Below are positions 23,101 to 34,610 of a stretch of 64,000 nt of DNA, piece by piece. Made by a program: the position numbers and the translations under genes. Position 1 is the first letter of the stretch; the number at the start of each line of letters is the position of its first letter. This DNA is from Blasia pusilla. Lineage: Eukaryota; Marchantiophyta; Marchantiopsida; Blasiales. The notes below the pieces were generated by a model. It had not been told where the DNA came from. It saw only the letters and a program-made list of their open reading frames with translations, and searched no databases. Location: positions 40,920,001-40,984,000 of the forward strand of contig CM114272.1 of the NCBI GenBank assembly GCA_050084515.1, in the 5' to 3' direction.

Positions 23101-24440
23101 CTATGTACATCTAGGACACATCCATTGTCCCCGAGGAACCCTAGTGAGACGTGGCGTCAGACATGCCATATGCCAACCTCTCGAACAACCATCACGGACT
23201 AGCATCGTGGCCGCACCACGGGCAGAACCACACAACATACAACGCAAGCCTGCAGGAACTACTGCTAAGCTCGGATCCACTATACTATCAATGTTAGGAA
23301 GGTGACATGGTGCACAATTATGCACATGGTCCTTCCATACCATACCATCGCGTCTCTCCAGCAAGACAACACCGGATGGCAAAACGTCACGCACTCTCAG
23401 GATAGTGCGCCCTACAGTCACATCCAACGTCGTCGGTGCCATCTGCTGCAAGTAGACATAATCTCCTTGATGAAACCTCCGGATAGTTGGTCGATAATCA
23501 CCACCCGAATAGTCGTATACCTCAACGTATCCCGATGTTTTGCAATTGCCAAATTCTCGAACGCCATGGGCATCACTCTCTGAAATAACTCAGCTCTCTG
23601 AGAACATGCTCGCACCCATAAATATGGGTCATGAAGATCCAGCACCTCACCAACATCTCGACAAATGGCCGCAGGTAAATTTGGCTCTCGGCCATAAAGT
23701 AGCAAGTACGGTGAAAAAGATGATGAGAATGCCTGCCTGCTGAATTTGTATCCCATCGCCAACCATGGCAACTGGAGGTCCCAATCTCCTAGATGACCTC
23801 TCTGCAAGCCATACTTGCGTAAACCCCTCTTCACCGTCTGCACAACTCTCTTCGCTAATCCATCTGCCTCGAGATAATGTCGCGAAGTCGTAGGGTGGTC
23901 AATCAGCGCTTGATCACACAAGGCTTGGAACTCACCCCAAAACTCGGTACCCTGGTCTATCAACACCTCAGCCGGTGCGCCATAATGACTCAGCACTCTG
24001 TCAAGGAAGGCATAAGCTACTCCCACACTCGCTTTGTCAGGCAATGCAACCAACTCGATCCACTTCGAGAAGTGCTCAACCATCACCAACACATAACGAC
24101 TGTGACGCTCTGTCAAAAGCAAAGGTCCTGCAAAATCCAAACTCCATCTATACCCTTAGCCCATGATCGGTAATGGATGCAACTGTGGAGTCAGAGCATT
24201 GAGCGATGCTCGGACCCGATCACACACCATGCACCTAGCAACAAATCGATCAACGCTACCGCATGCCTCGCCACCAATATCGAACCGAGCAAGTCAGACG
24301 TCCGCTTCACCCCAAAGTGATCCAACTCGTGGGCATGCTACACTAGTCGTGCTCTCTGCGAAGGATGCGGCACTACGCGTACTCGCCATCCTCCCAAACC
24401 TCAAAACATGTCCCTCCCAACGGAACCGCCTCGGCCCATT
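23101..24440 (-). pseudogene. Element A integrase with C-terminal PHD finger
   Basis: Core: DFAGPL at the 24140 end, then IDQGTEFWGEF, then ADGLAKRV, where the catalytic Glu has become Lys. The frame breaks near 23480 and resumes in an ORF at 23101-23451 carrying the SH3-like end and the PHD finger (about 23104-23247): CMLCG, then VRDGC, GWHMAC and WMCPRCT before the stop. In the third ligand position Cys is replaced by Arg, while D keeps VCDGC. Above 24140 the frame is broken, but an HHCC-like N-terminal region is suggested by similarity to gypsy integrases. Integrase inserts the cDNA into the host genome. A PHD finger would be expected to read histone H3 tails, which is inference for this protein. 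Confidence 0.75.
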
Positions 24441-24689
24441 TGCCAGAGGATCCGATCTCGCTCTCTAGCACCCACAGTGCTCGCAACGCCGCCAAGATTG
24501 AAGGTACTCCAAGACTACTCCATCATCATGAATATCTCGGCCACCTATCGTCTCCTCACTGGCCTTGGGATCCAAGGACTCTCCATTAGACCTCGCCATC
24601 GAAGTCTCCATACTCTGGCTCTCCATAGCCAACATGCCTAAATAGGCTGATGCGTGCCATCCTGGCACCGACTCCTCATCACTCTCTCC

Positions 24690-25165
24690 ATGTCATCGAG
24701 CTCCAGTCGCATCTCGCTGACTCGGGCATGGCTTACGACTCAACCCATCTGCATCTTGGTTGAGCGTCCCAAGTCTATGTACCACCTGAAAATCATACTC
24801 CTGCAACAACAGAGTGCATCTAGCAAGCTTCCCTATAAGCTTGTTGGACTCCATCAACCACTTCAGTGGTTGATGATCAGTGATGATGGTAAAGGGGTTT
24901 CCGAATAAGTAACACCTGAAATGCGCGACAACCCACATCGCAGCCAAGCACTCACCCTCATACGAATTGTACTTCGCCTCTGCAGCGTTGTTTGAGCGGC
25001 TAGCGTAAGCCAATACGAACTCTCTACCCTCATCATCATGCTGGGTGAGCACCGCTCCAAGCCCCAACATGCTCCAATCGGTGCAATCGAAAGGACGCCC
25101 CGATCGGTCTCCTCAAGATGGGCGCAGACGCCAACCTCGCCCTGAGCAATCAAATGCTCGCTCGC
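24690..25165 (-). pseudogene. Element A RNase H domain
   Basis: ORF 24693-25070 encodes MLGLGAVLTQHDDEGREF, then AEAKYNSYEGECLA, FGNPFTIITDHQPLKWLM and a LNQDADGLSRKPC end, the usual gypsy RNase H pattern. The start (a conserved Asp in HTDWSM in D) is in another frame, so a frameshift lies near 25080. It removes the RNA template during reverse transcription. Confidence 0.8.
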
Positions 25166-26142
25166 TCATCCCCAGTGCCACTCGTGATCCACCTTGGTCA
25201 GCAAGGTCAGTGGCTTCGCAATCAAACCGAATCCCTTGACGTATCGCGGATAGAAGTTCGCCAATCCCATGAATGCGCGAACACGGCTCACATCTGTAGG
25301 GCGTGGAATGCGTGAGATAGCCTCTAACTTCCTTTGCTGAACACCAAGGCCCCCTGGGTATATCGTTTGACCCAAGTACTCAATCTAGTCGTAGAAGAAC
25401 TTGCACTTGCCTAGATGTAGCTTCAGCCCATGTAATTACAATTGTCGAAGCACTTCCTCTAGATGTCGCTCATGCTCCTCAACCGTGGCGCTAAACACTA
25501 CGATGTCATCAATATAACACATAGCAAAATCCTATCCATCACCCTCTGAAACTCAGCCGGGGCATTCTTCAACCCAAATGGTAAGAACCGCCACTGGTAC
25601 AAACAATCCTTCCCGTGAGGATCGATGCCCCAAAATGCCATCTTTTGCCTGTCCTTCAATCTGATAGGCAGCTAATGGTATCCGGCTCGCAAATCCAATG
25701 AACTGAAGACCTTTGCATGACCAATCGTATCAAAGATCTCCTCAGGAGTGGGCATGGCATACCTATCGGACTTCGTCTGCCGATTGATAGGTTGGGAATC
25801 CCCACACATCCGCCTATCCGTCCAGTTGCCATGCATATCCTTCTTGGCGGGCATGATAGCGGCAGATGCATACTCCCCATGCGACATCTCCACTAGTCCT
25901 GCTCTGACCAAGTCTTGGCTCCTACTCTGAATCAAAGCCCTCTCCATATCACTGTACCTGTAGGGTTGTCGAAAGATCGGCGTATCACTCGACAACTCAA
26001 TGCGGATCCCCGGTCCCTTCAGCGTACCCAAATCCTCCATGCTAAACGCAAAGCAGCTCCTATAACTCCTGAGGAACTGATGTATTTGGCGCCGCTCTCC
26101 TCCTGTCAATATAGGGCCCATATCTGGCTCCCAAGTCTCCAT
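25166..26142 (-). pseudogene. Element A reverse transcriptase
   Basis: ORF 25672-26142 starts METWEPDMGP and continues with IRIELSSDTPIFRQPYRYS, RMCGDSQPIN and FSSLDLRAGYH, the N-terminal RT blocks; a stop follows at 25672. The catalytic CYIDD is encoded near 25498 and the thumb segment at 25166-25375. Compared with D at 39340-39362, about 16 bp are missing at about 25530, which shifts the frame before YIDD. Not functional as it stands. Confidence 0.8.
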
Positions 26143-27425
26143 CGTGAATACGGTAGGACTCTCCAGCGCGGGTATCGGTGGTTGCTATGGTGCAACCCCG
26201 TCTCGAACAACAACACTCAACCGCTCTCCTGCAGCCAATTGCAAACTCTGATCTCCTCCACGTGCAATGCCCGAAACCACGCTCGATGTTGTGGCTATCA
26301 TCTCCTTGCGTACCTGCAAAACATCCCAAGAAGTCCAAGGGTGTCTCTCTCGATCTCCTCGGGTCTCGTTCCCAGCGACTGCTCCACCGTCTCAGTAGGC
26401 AGGGGCTCACCAACGCAACCGCTGTGATCTGTCGCGATCTCATACGACGCTGCTCAACCACTCCCAAGCTGAGGATCCATGTTAAGCAGTTCAGGTCCAT
26501 CGCCTGACCCAAGATATAGCGTCGTGATGCCTCTGACACTGACGGTACTGCCGTCACTCATGTGGGAAATCCCATCGCTCGCTCTCTCTCGTCGGCGTTG
26601 GGCTCCACTAACCGCTGAACCTAGTCATCCCAAACCAAGCCAGGACCGGCCTCCTTGTATGCATAGGAAGCGGGAACACTCATAAACGTGGGCAAGGCGC
26701 CCGCTGCTCGCTTACCTACCGTTGACCACAACCCAACGGTGGTCGATCATCGTGCCTCACCGCTGTGATCGATTTACCTAGATCCATAATGGAATCCACT
26801 AACAAATGGGAGGGGCGCTCCACTCGAGATACGCCTCGTAATAATCGCATGGGGCACCAAGTTGGTCCACCATAGACGCGGGCGATGGGCTCTAGAACCT
26901 ACACTTGCCGCGAGATCCAAGAACACTACTCGCCGATCTGCACGCACTGAACAAAGACTCGTCACCACCGTGACCGGAGTCTCTAAGATTGGCACATTCT
27001 CCGAATGTAGGTGGAGAATGAGACCGGTGCTCCCGCATTGCCGTAAGACCTCAACATCTCCCAAAACAACTGGACCGAGTGTCACCAACCGCCTGCCTCA
27101 TCCAACACTCGATTGGCCCCGACATGGCTAACCGCAATGACCAAATCAATGGTCCCTACCGCTCTAAGTCATGCGCCTCAACAACGTAAATATCCCTCGG
27201 TAGGGAACTCGAATACCCCTGTACTGCGGACGCACACAATAAGTCGGGAAAATATAGGCGTAACTGCGCCACATGTTATAGTGAGATGCGCCTCGCAACA
27301 TCATCACTCTCCACATACTGTGTATTGTCAGATTCTTTGACTTTCGCTGCAAAACAAAGAAAGCTAACCCAATGCTAATCCCTCCAAAGAGATCTAACAC
27401 TCGAATACCCTCCTCCGGGGTACAC
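26143..27425 (-). pseudogene. Element A DNMT3-like DNA methyltransferase, frameshifted
   Basis: Motif I (VLDLFGGIS, about 27380-27405) is at the end of the ORF 27164-28051. The catalytic Pro-Cys codons are at about 27122-27127, in a different local frame with Glu changed to Arg (PCRGQ). ENVPIL and SRAHRPRLWWTN (motifs VI and VIII) lie in ORF 26774-27088. The IX/X-like end, ERAMGF then ASRRYILGQAMDLNCLTWIL, lies about 26460-26600. All motifs are recognisable and in the order of D and C, but at least two frameshifts separate them, so no full enzyme can be made from this copy. The domain sits between protease and RT of the pol region. Confidence 0.8.
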
Positions 27426-28260
27426 CACATAATGGGTATGGTATCCAAGGGTGTCATTGTAGCACTCCCTGCTACCTCGGGTTCCTCAGACCCGTCACGC
27501 TCCGATGCAAATGCCTCGATCCACGCGGTCTGCACGTGCTCATCTGCCAATCGTCGAAGCTCCTCAATCGAGCCCCACATCGGCACCTCTCCTCCACGGA
27601 ATGATGCACCTACCATAACACTCCTCTCCATAGAAATGTCAGGTACGGAAGTATCCTCTGCATGGATATGTCCCTCAATCAAATCACTAGGCCAAGTGAT
27701 GGCACTGCTAAATGCTGCTAAGGTTGCCATCTCTCCTGGCCGTTGCTCAATCACTGCACCTGTGAATCGAACGGGTAATGAGCTAAGGTGCCCATCACCT
27801 GACTGCCATCCTGGTTTGTAGGACGCTGACTCCTCCCAGTAATCCAGGGAAAACCCCATCGGGTATAACACTGCTCCACCAACCAAGACATCGTAGGACT
27901 CTGCATCAGTCACTATTGCCTTGGCGCGCACCACAGACTCATCAGTAGGATGTCCCGGGTGAAGCCTCACCACGACCTCATGTCGGGTGATATACACTAT
28001 GGTACTTGCTCCACCCAAGGATGTCTGTATCCGGAATGGACAACGCTCCACATCGGCTCTCGTCTAGCCCAATCCTCTGAGTGACGCTTTCCCCAACATG
28101 AGGGGTTGCGCTCCTGAATCCACCAAAACGCGCTGCGGACTAAAAGCTCTACCTCCAGGACTCACCAACTGGAAGACCTCTCCTCGGTTATCCAGCAACA
28201 TAACACCAGGAGAAGTCATGGCACGCTCTATCGCGGGTCCAGCGGGCATCTCCGCCATTC
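27426..28260 (-). pseudogene. Element A protease and linker
   Basis: The retropepsin-type active-site motif VLVDSGAQPLMLGK (Asp-Ser-Gly, about 28100-28140) is intact here, unlike in D. An in-frame TAG follows at about 28064 (TTG in D). The ORF below it encodes the protease end (SYDVLVGGAVLYPMGF) and a ~115-residue linker leading into methyltransferase motif I. The protease would cut the polyprotein; linker function unknown. Confidence 0.75.
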
Positions 28261-30361
28261 TAGCAGCCGCAGCCTGCCATGAATCTGACGTGGACGGTCC
28301 GATCATCCGCTCCAAGGGCAGGTCCATCACCTCCTCTGCAATCACCTCTGAACGTGATGCAGGAACTCCAACTCCGCGCTCACATAGCAACGCGGCCAGC
28401 CGAAAATCCTCGGCGGGCGTACCTCCCAACATCATAACATCGGAAGCAGAAAATAAAGGAGTGCGGTACACAACGGTGGCCGCCCCCAACAATGTGCTCG
28501 ACACATGCCCCTCCTGAGCATCAACAATAGGAGTCGTCGCACTTGCTTCTCCCATCGCCCTCCGTGCCTGCACACCAACAACATCACCAACTCTCAAGGA
28601 ACTTTGATGAGGACCCATCAATGGGGTCCTCATCGCTTTGGACAACGTGAAAGACTAAGGAAGCCTAGTCTATTTTCTGGCTTCCCCTCGCTGTGGATCC
28701 AACTCTGTGGCTGCTCCACGCGTCACAATTGCGGCGGCCTCCATCTGGGCAACCCCGCACATCCAACCAGGATCCTCCACATCTCTAGCTGCTCCATATG
28801 ATGTCGATGCCACGGATCCGACATCGGGTAACCTCAATGCCATAGCGGCAATCTGCTGTTGTATCTGAGCAGCCATCCTAGCCTCACGTCCGGCGTCTCC
28901 CTCGACGCGTCTAGGTGGTGGTACTCTATCTCCTCCACGGGCAGCTCCACCACCCTTTTGAGCAACTCGAGCTCCTCGTCCCCCAACGGGACCACCTGGT
29001 GCACGATCTCTGGGCCCACCCGGACCGGCTACTCGCTCTGGTGCCCTCTCTGGCCCTCGGTCTGAACGTAACTCAAGATGTAAACTAAAACACCTAGCGC
29101 ATGTATGACCATACCTCTGACAATAGTCACACTGATAACCTCCTGGTGCAGCATCATCTCCTCCTCCATGCTAAGGCATACGTCCATGACCCTGACGAGT
29201 GCAATGGCGCTGATGATAGGCTCCACCACATGACCAACAAGTAATAGTAGGCGGCTGCTGTTGAGCCGCATATGAAGGCGCACGTCTCTGTGCCACATGC
29301 TCTCGGTATCCTCCCTGAGGTCGTGGTGCCACAGTTGACCTATCTCGGAGTCCACGTTGCTGCACAGGTGGTGTAGCCAATCGCGACTGCTCTGGCCCAG
29401 AACCCATGGTGGCTACGCTCTCCTCCGCCATGTTGCGCTCAATGTTCTTGACGATCCTAAAAACATCTCTCAACGTAGGGGAGGTGTTCATAAGAAGCAC
29501 CCCCTCCCGCACCCATGTCCGCACAATCTGGTCCAACATCGCGTACCATGACTGGATAGCCTGAGCCTCTCTCACCCCTGAGTGACGTTGATCAACCGGC
29601 GCAAGCAAGTGTTAGCCTCAAGTAAACTCTCACCCGGGCGCCTCTGGAAGTTGTGGATGCTCCGCAACTTTTTCGTCCGTACTCCTTGGTAGCTCGCCCT
29701 CAAATCAGCAAAGAACTCAACCACGGGGTTGAACCTGGGACGAACCCGACTAGACAGTGCAACTGCTCCAGTGCAAGTGACCCCTCCTAAAACATCACTA
29801 GTGGAAGAGGAAGTAGCCTCTCTTGACTCCTCCTCCTCATCTAGGAACGGCTCCGTCCATAATACATAATGTGGGTCGTAGTAGAGTCGCCATGCCTCAA
29901 TCTCCTGGTCCTATCTGTGGGAAAACTCATGGTAATCGTCCATGGATGCCCCCCTCTAAATGCTGGAACATACCGTTCCGTGCTATAAACGGGTTGAACT
30001 CTCTAGAGTTCGTGGCCCGCTGGGAGTCGCAACAACTCCTTAACTCTGTTATGAAATCGTGCAACTCAATCGTACCTACTGCACTTGAAAACCTACGCGG
30101 TCCTCTACCCCGGTTGTCCATCTCGTACGCCCAACTGGTAGGACCACTCACAATGTGTGGCGATATGCTCACAAATTCCTCTACATCCTCCCCCTCGTCT
30201 GACGATGACACATAAGGAGGTCGAGGTGGTCCCTGAAGTGAAGACCCTCGGAACCTCACACCACTCCGCGTAAAACCTCTAGAGCTACTCTCGGGTTCAC
30301 CACCTCGCCTCTCAAAGTCCCGAACGGACGCCGTGATGACCCTCGTGCCCTTCTCACCCAA
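28261..30361 (-). pseudogene. gag: Element A gag with two zinc knuckles
   Basis: N-terminal segments in ORF 29927-30361 (SSDEGEDVEEFVS, then YEMDNRGRGPRRF) are followed after a frameshift by the gag core in ORF 29171-29608 (SWYAMLDQIV, RDVFRIVKNIERNMAEES). Two CCHC knuckles follow: CWSCGGAYHQRHC (about 29185-29224) and CDYCQRYGHTCARC (about 29095-29136). Further down are coiled-coil-like and Ala/Met-rich segments before the protease. Gag binds and packages RNA. Several frameshifts break the reading frame. Confidence 0.75.
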
Positions 30362-31493
30362 TCACTCTTGCCTCGTGTGTAATCCCTCAATCACTCATCC
30401 CAAATATGCGGCACTCGATCTATACTCTCCCTCCTTGAGACATGTAACGTGCGGCAATAAGCGGCGTGGTGCGGCAAATCGACCAGGCTATCATCTCATC
30501 GACAACCTACCCTCAACTCCAAACATCCCACACAGGTCTATGTCCCCTAAATCACATACATAAATGATGCTCTCAACATCCACACACCCAATATCCCCAA
30601 ATAAACTACCCAAATCCCAGAATCCCTCACACGTGCAGGGTAAAGGACCAGAATGGATAACCTGAACACATGTCGATGTCGCTCCTCAGCAACTGCGAAT
30701 CTCGACCCCAACTCGGTCGTGGAGAAAACTCCTCCAATCAGCAAGTCATACTCCTCCCATAATGACGTTGCTCAAAACTCCTCGATAGACGGTGCAGTTC
30801 CAGCGGAACGGTGCGGCGTTGTAGGCGACACGGAACGGCTACGAACGGCACAGCCCTCGATGATGGGATGCGGCACTCGGAGGCATACCCTCCTCAATCA
30901 ACAATAAACCCACACTCTGCTCCAAAATGCCGGAGCGGCTCCGCGATCAAGACGGTGCGGTGCGGCCACGAGTGGCACGGCGCGGCAATCGGCGGCGCGT
31001 TGCGGCTATGGGCGTCACGGCACGGTACCCGGTCGTTGAGCGGCTACCAATCACAACATAGCAGCAAGAAATCAAAACTCAAACACTATAACAGGAGGTC
31101 ATATGCCATCACAGGTTGATGACGGTGGCGGCCAAAACAAAGTACGTGATGGCGACGCAAGTCCAAGAATCAACAAACCTTGTGGAAGACCCTCCACTCC
31201 GTAACGGCGGCAATGGCAACCAAGGGTGGACAACGGACGGTGGACCATTGACGATGACGGTTGACCATTGACGATTGAAGGTGACTATGACAGCGACGGC
31301 CGTGACCGCTATGGTGGCTGGTTTAGGGTTTGCATAATTTAACCCTAAAAATTGCCTAGCAATGGCAATTTTGCAAGATTGACCATAACTTTTTGCTCGT
31401 AACTCTAAATTGCGCACTCTTTGTTGCAAAGCGTGTACAGCTTCACGATCTACGCTAGTATCAAAAATTTTTAGGAATCAGACATTCCAGTAA
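30362..31493 (-). other. Leader of element A
   Basis: Non-coding, alignable with the leader of D (44170-45366). Near 31493 it jumps directly into the middle of the LTR, so compared with D about 600 bp (inner leader plus the R/U5 side of the 5' LTR) is deleted. Confidence 0.6.
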
Positions 31494-31790
31494 CCCAAGC
31501 TCTCTCCATGGTAACCTATTCTCCCAAGTCACCTCTTTGGCTCTTGACCTGATGTAGGAGGTCAAGGGCCACTTAACAAAAATAGAAAGTCGATCATATA
31601 CTCAAAATGGTACTTACCTAAAATAGTAAGTTCCTCAATATGGCTCCAAATGAGCCAAAACGAAGGGGAAACCTGCTCTCTCAGGTTTCCCGGGGCCTCA
31701 ACAGGTCATCCTCGACCTCCTAGGCCTGTCCTCCACTACTCTTGAAGATGCTCTACTAGATCTCACCGATCTATCCTAAAGGACGTGACA
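31494..31790 (-). repeat. 5' LTR of element A, truncated
   Basis: Only the U3-side 297 bp remain, matching 22489-22783 with very few differences. It ends GACGTGACA, followed by the ACTT target duplication. Confidence 0.8.
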
Positions 31791-31794
31791 ACTT

Positions 31795-32544
31795 GTCTGG
31801 ATGTAACTTCAGTCCATGTAACTGAAATCGCTGAAACATCTCCTCCAAGTGTCGCTCATGCTCCTCAACCGTGGAAGTGAAGATTAGAATATCATCTATG
31901 TAACATCGTACAAAATCCAAGCCAGTCAGAATCCTATCCATCACTCTTTGAAACTCTGCAGGCGCTTTCTTCAACCCAAATGGTAAGAACCGCCACTGAT
32001 ACAAGCAATCTCTCCCGAATCGATCTATCCCCCAGAATGTTGTCTTCTCCCTTTCCTCCAAACTGATAGGAAGCTGATGATAGCCAGCACGGAGATCTAA
32101 AGTACTGAAGATCTTTGCATGCCCTACCGCATCAAAGATCTCCTCAAGAGTAGGCATGGCGTATCGATCTGACCTCGTGTGTCGGTTGATAGGACGGTAA
32201 TCTCCACACATCCGCCTATCCGTCCAATTGCCATACATATCCTTCTTCTCCGGCATGACTGTGGCACATGCATACTCCCCATGTGATAACTCCACAAGTC
32301 CTGCCTCCAACAAGTCCTGACTCCTGCTCTGAATCAAGGTTCGCTCCATATCATAATACCTGTAGGGTCGACGAAAGATCGGCGTATCACTAGCCAACTC
32401 AATCCGTATCTCGGGACCCTTCAGCGTACCCAAGTCTCTCATACTGAAGGAAAAACAACTGACATGCCCTCTCAGAAACCTATGAACTCGCGGTCGCTCT
32501 CCTCCTATCAACTTGAGACCTATCACAGGCTCCCAAGTCTCCAT
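31795..32544 (-). pseudogene. Element C reverse transcriptase, N-terminal and catalytic part
   Basis: An open frame of about 250 codons (31771-32544) starting METWEPVIGLKLIGGE. It contains IRIELASDTPIFRRPYRYYD, RRMCGDYRPINRHTRSD, FSTLDLRAGYHQLPI, FWGIDRFG, FLPFGLKKAPAEFQRVMD and the catalytic CYIDDILIF (about 31905), all standard gypsy RT blocks and all intact. It is cut at 31795 by the insertion of A; the remainder is at 21838-22140. Confidence 0.9.
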
Positions 32545-33860
32545 CGTGACCTCACTCAGAGAGGACGCAACCTCCGACTTTGGTTGCTATGTAGCAACCC
32601 TAGCCACCTCCGCAATAGCCACTCCACTCTGACCTCCTACACCATGCTTCACATCAGAAAAATGAACATGTGCTACTCTAGCCTCCTTTGCACTCTCTGC
32701 TCGAACGACATCCCAGGAAGTCCATGGGTGCCTGTCTCTCCTTGTCTTGCCCCCAGCCAATGCCTGTACAGACCCTATAGGCAATGGTCCAACTTGTGGA
32801 CGTGACGGCATGGATGACACTCGCATCTGTCTCTGCTCAGCCATACCTAGGCTGACTATCCATGTAAGACAGTTGAGGTCCATTTCCTGCCCCAACAACT
32901 GTCTCCCGGATGCCTCAGTCATCCCTGGCACCGCCATAGTACTGGTAGCAAACCCCATGGCGCGTTCGCGCTCATCTACTATAGGCTCCTCCAATGCTCA
33001 GGTCACCTTATCCCAAATCATGCCTGGCCCTCCCTGACAAAGGCATGGGATGCTGGGAAGTTCACCAACGTAGGTAAGGCTGCTCTCAACTCCCCCACCC
33101 TATTGGCCATGATCAACGGTGGTCTATCATCCCGTGTCACCACCTGAGATCGACGCCCTGAGCCCAAAATAGCATCCACTGTGAGATGTGGTGCTCTCTG
33201 GACTCCACCGTATGCTCGACTCAGTACCTCTGATGGTATCAAGTTCGTCCACCACAGTCGTGGATGATGGGCACGTGACCCAACTCTCGCTGCATCTAAC
33301 AACACAGCAAGTACCAACCATGACCTCAATTGATGTACACTCATCATCACACGTGTACGAGTGTCTCCCAACAATGGCACATTCTCCAAAATGTATGCTA
33401 GAGAACATATCTGACTCTCCTGCATGTGTCGTACTACTCGTAGCATCTCCCAAAACATCCCTCACCTCGGATCCTGCAATCCAAATCCTCGGCCAGCTGA
33501 TGAATGACCCTGACATGGCCATCCAGCAATCACCAAATGAATGGTGCCAACTCTATCTAGATCCTACGCCCCCACCAAAGAGATGTCGGCGGGTAGCATA
33601 TGCTGATATCCCCGTACTGCAGATACCGAGAACAACTCAGGATACCTCTGGACCAATCTCGCCACGTGACGTAATGATACTCGCCGCGCAGTCTCATCTC
33701 TCTCCACATAAAGGTCCTGATGCACACGTATGCCCGCCTGCAACACTCCAGCCAATCCGGTGCTAATCCCTCCGAAGAGATCTAACACCCTAACATCCTC
33801 CTCTGGGCACTGCCATAGAACGGGTATGGTATCCAGTGGGGTCAACATCTCCACTCCAAG
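32545..33860 (-). pseudogene. Element C DNMT3-like DNA methyltransferase
   Basis: Motif I VLDLFGGISTGLAGVL and motif II LYVERDETARR are in ORF 33564-33854. IAGWPCQGHSSAG (motif IV, catalytic Cys codon 33513-33515, with the classical PCQ) follows about 50 bp on, after a short gap. ENVPLLGD (VI) and SRAHHPRLWWTN (VIII) are in ORF 33018-33458, and ERAMGF then ASGRQLLGQEMDLNCLTWIV (IX/X-like) in ORF 32587-32994. All motifs are present with divergence from D, so the domain is an old, shared part of the family. A TGA lies between motifs IV and VI (about 33460), and other breaks separate the ORFs. Confidence 0.85.
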
Positions 33861-34610
33861 GGCCCGATTGCCACGTGACTCTCGCTACTTTGGGATAAAA
33901 GCATGACTCCACGCTTGCCTCATGAGGTCGTCGGCACTCCTCTGTAGCTCTCGAGTCGTACCCCACAATGGTGAAGAGGCCTCGCCAACATGGGAAGAGA
34001 CACCCGCCATGGCCTGTCTCTCCGTGGGACTATCCGCTACTAGGACATCCTCCGCATATGCGTTCCCCTCCAACAACTCTCGTGGCCAGCTAACACTACC
34101 TGTGAAAGCCGCCAACGTGGTCACAGACTCGCCTCGTGATTGACCACCTCGCCCCCAAACCGCACGCAGAATCGACTCATCCGCCGTCACCTTGATCGCC
34201 ATCCTGGCCGATAAGCAACGGTCTCCTCCCAGAAATCAAGGATGAATCCTAGGGGATATAACACTGTACTCCCCACCAACACATCGTACGACTCAGTTGG
34301 TGTCGTAATCGCACGTGTGCGCACCATAGCACTATCTGTCTAATGCTCTGGTTGGACTCTGACAACTATCTCTGCCGAGTCATATATGCGTGGGTGACAC
34401 GCCCCAATCGAGGTCTCAGATCGGAAGGGACAAGGCTCAATGTCGGCCTTCCGTAACCCCAACGCTAAACACGCCGCCTTCCCTAACATCAAGGGTTGCA
34501 CTCCCGAATCAAGTGGGATGCGCTGCGGGTGGTATACTATCCTTGTCCGACTAACCAATCGAAATACTCCAGCTCGGTTATCCAGTAACACTACTCCAAG
34601 TGTCACCACT
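33861..34610 (-). pseudogene. Element C protease and linker
   Basis: ORF 34340-34609 has IPLDSGVQPLMLGKAACLALG, the retropepsin active site with Asp-Ser-Gly followed by Val instead of Ala. The linker continues in ORF 33885-34202 (GSVSWPRELLEGNAYAED) towards the methyltransferase. Frames differ, so it is broken. Confidence 0.7.

Larger units (their letters stand above)
22141..31790 (-). mobile_element. Ty3/gypsy-type element A (inner, youngest)
   Basis: Runs from TGTCGTGC at 22141 to GACGTGACA at 31790, with ACTT duplicated at 22137-22140 and 31791-31794 within the RT gene of C. Order on the - strand: truncated 5' LTR, leader, gag, protease, methyltransferase, RT, RNase H, integrase, PHD finger, 3' LTR. 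The 5' LTR fragment and the matching part of the 3' LTR differ at only a handful of positions in about 297 bp, so it is recent relative to D. Stops and frameshifts affect most domains. Confidence 0.85.

Noticed and set aside
26000-31000. + strand ORFs of 100-150 codons opposite the elements
   Set aside because: They are antisense shadows of the - strand gag-pol frames and repeat in each copy with them.
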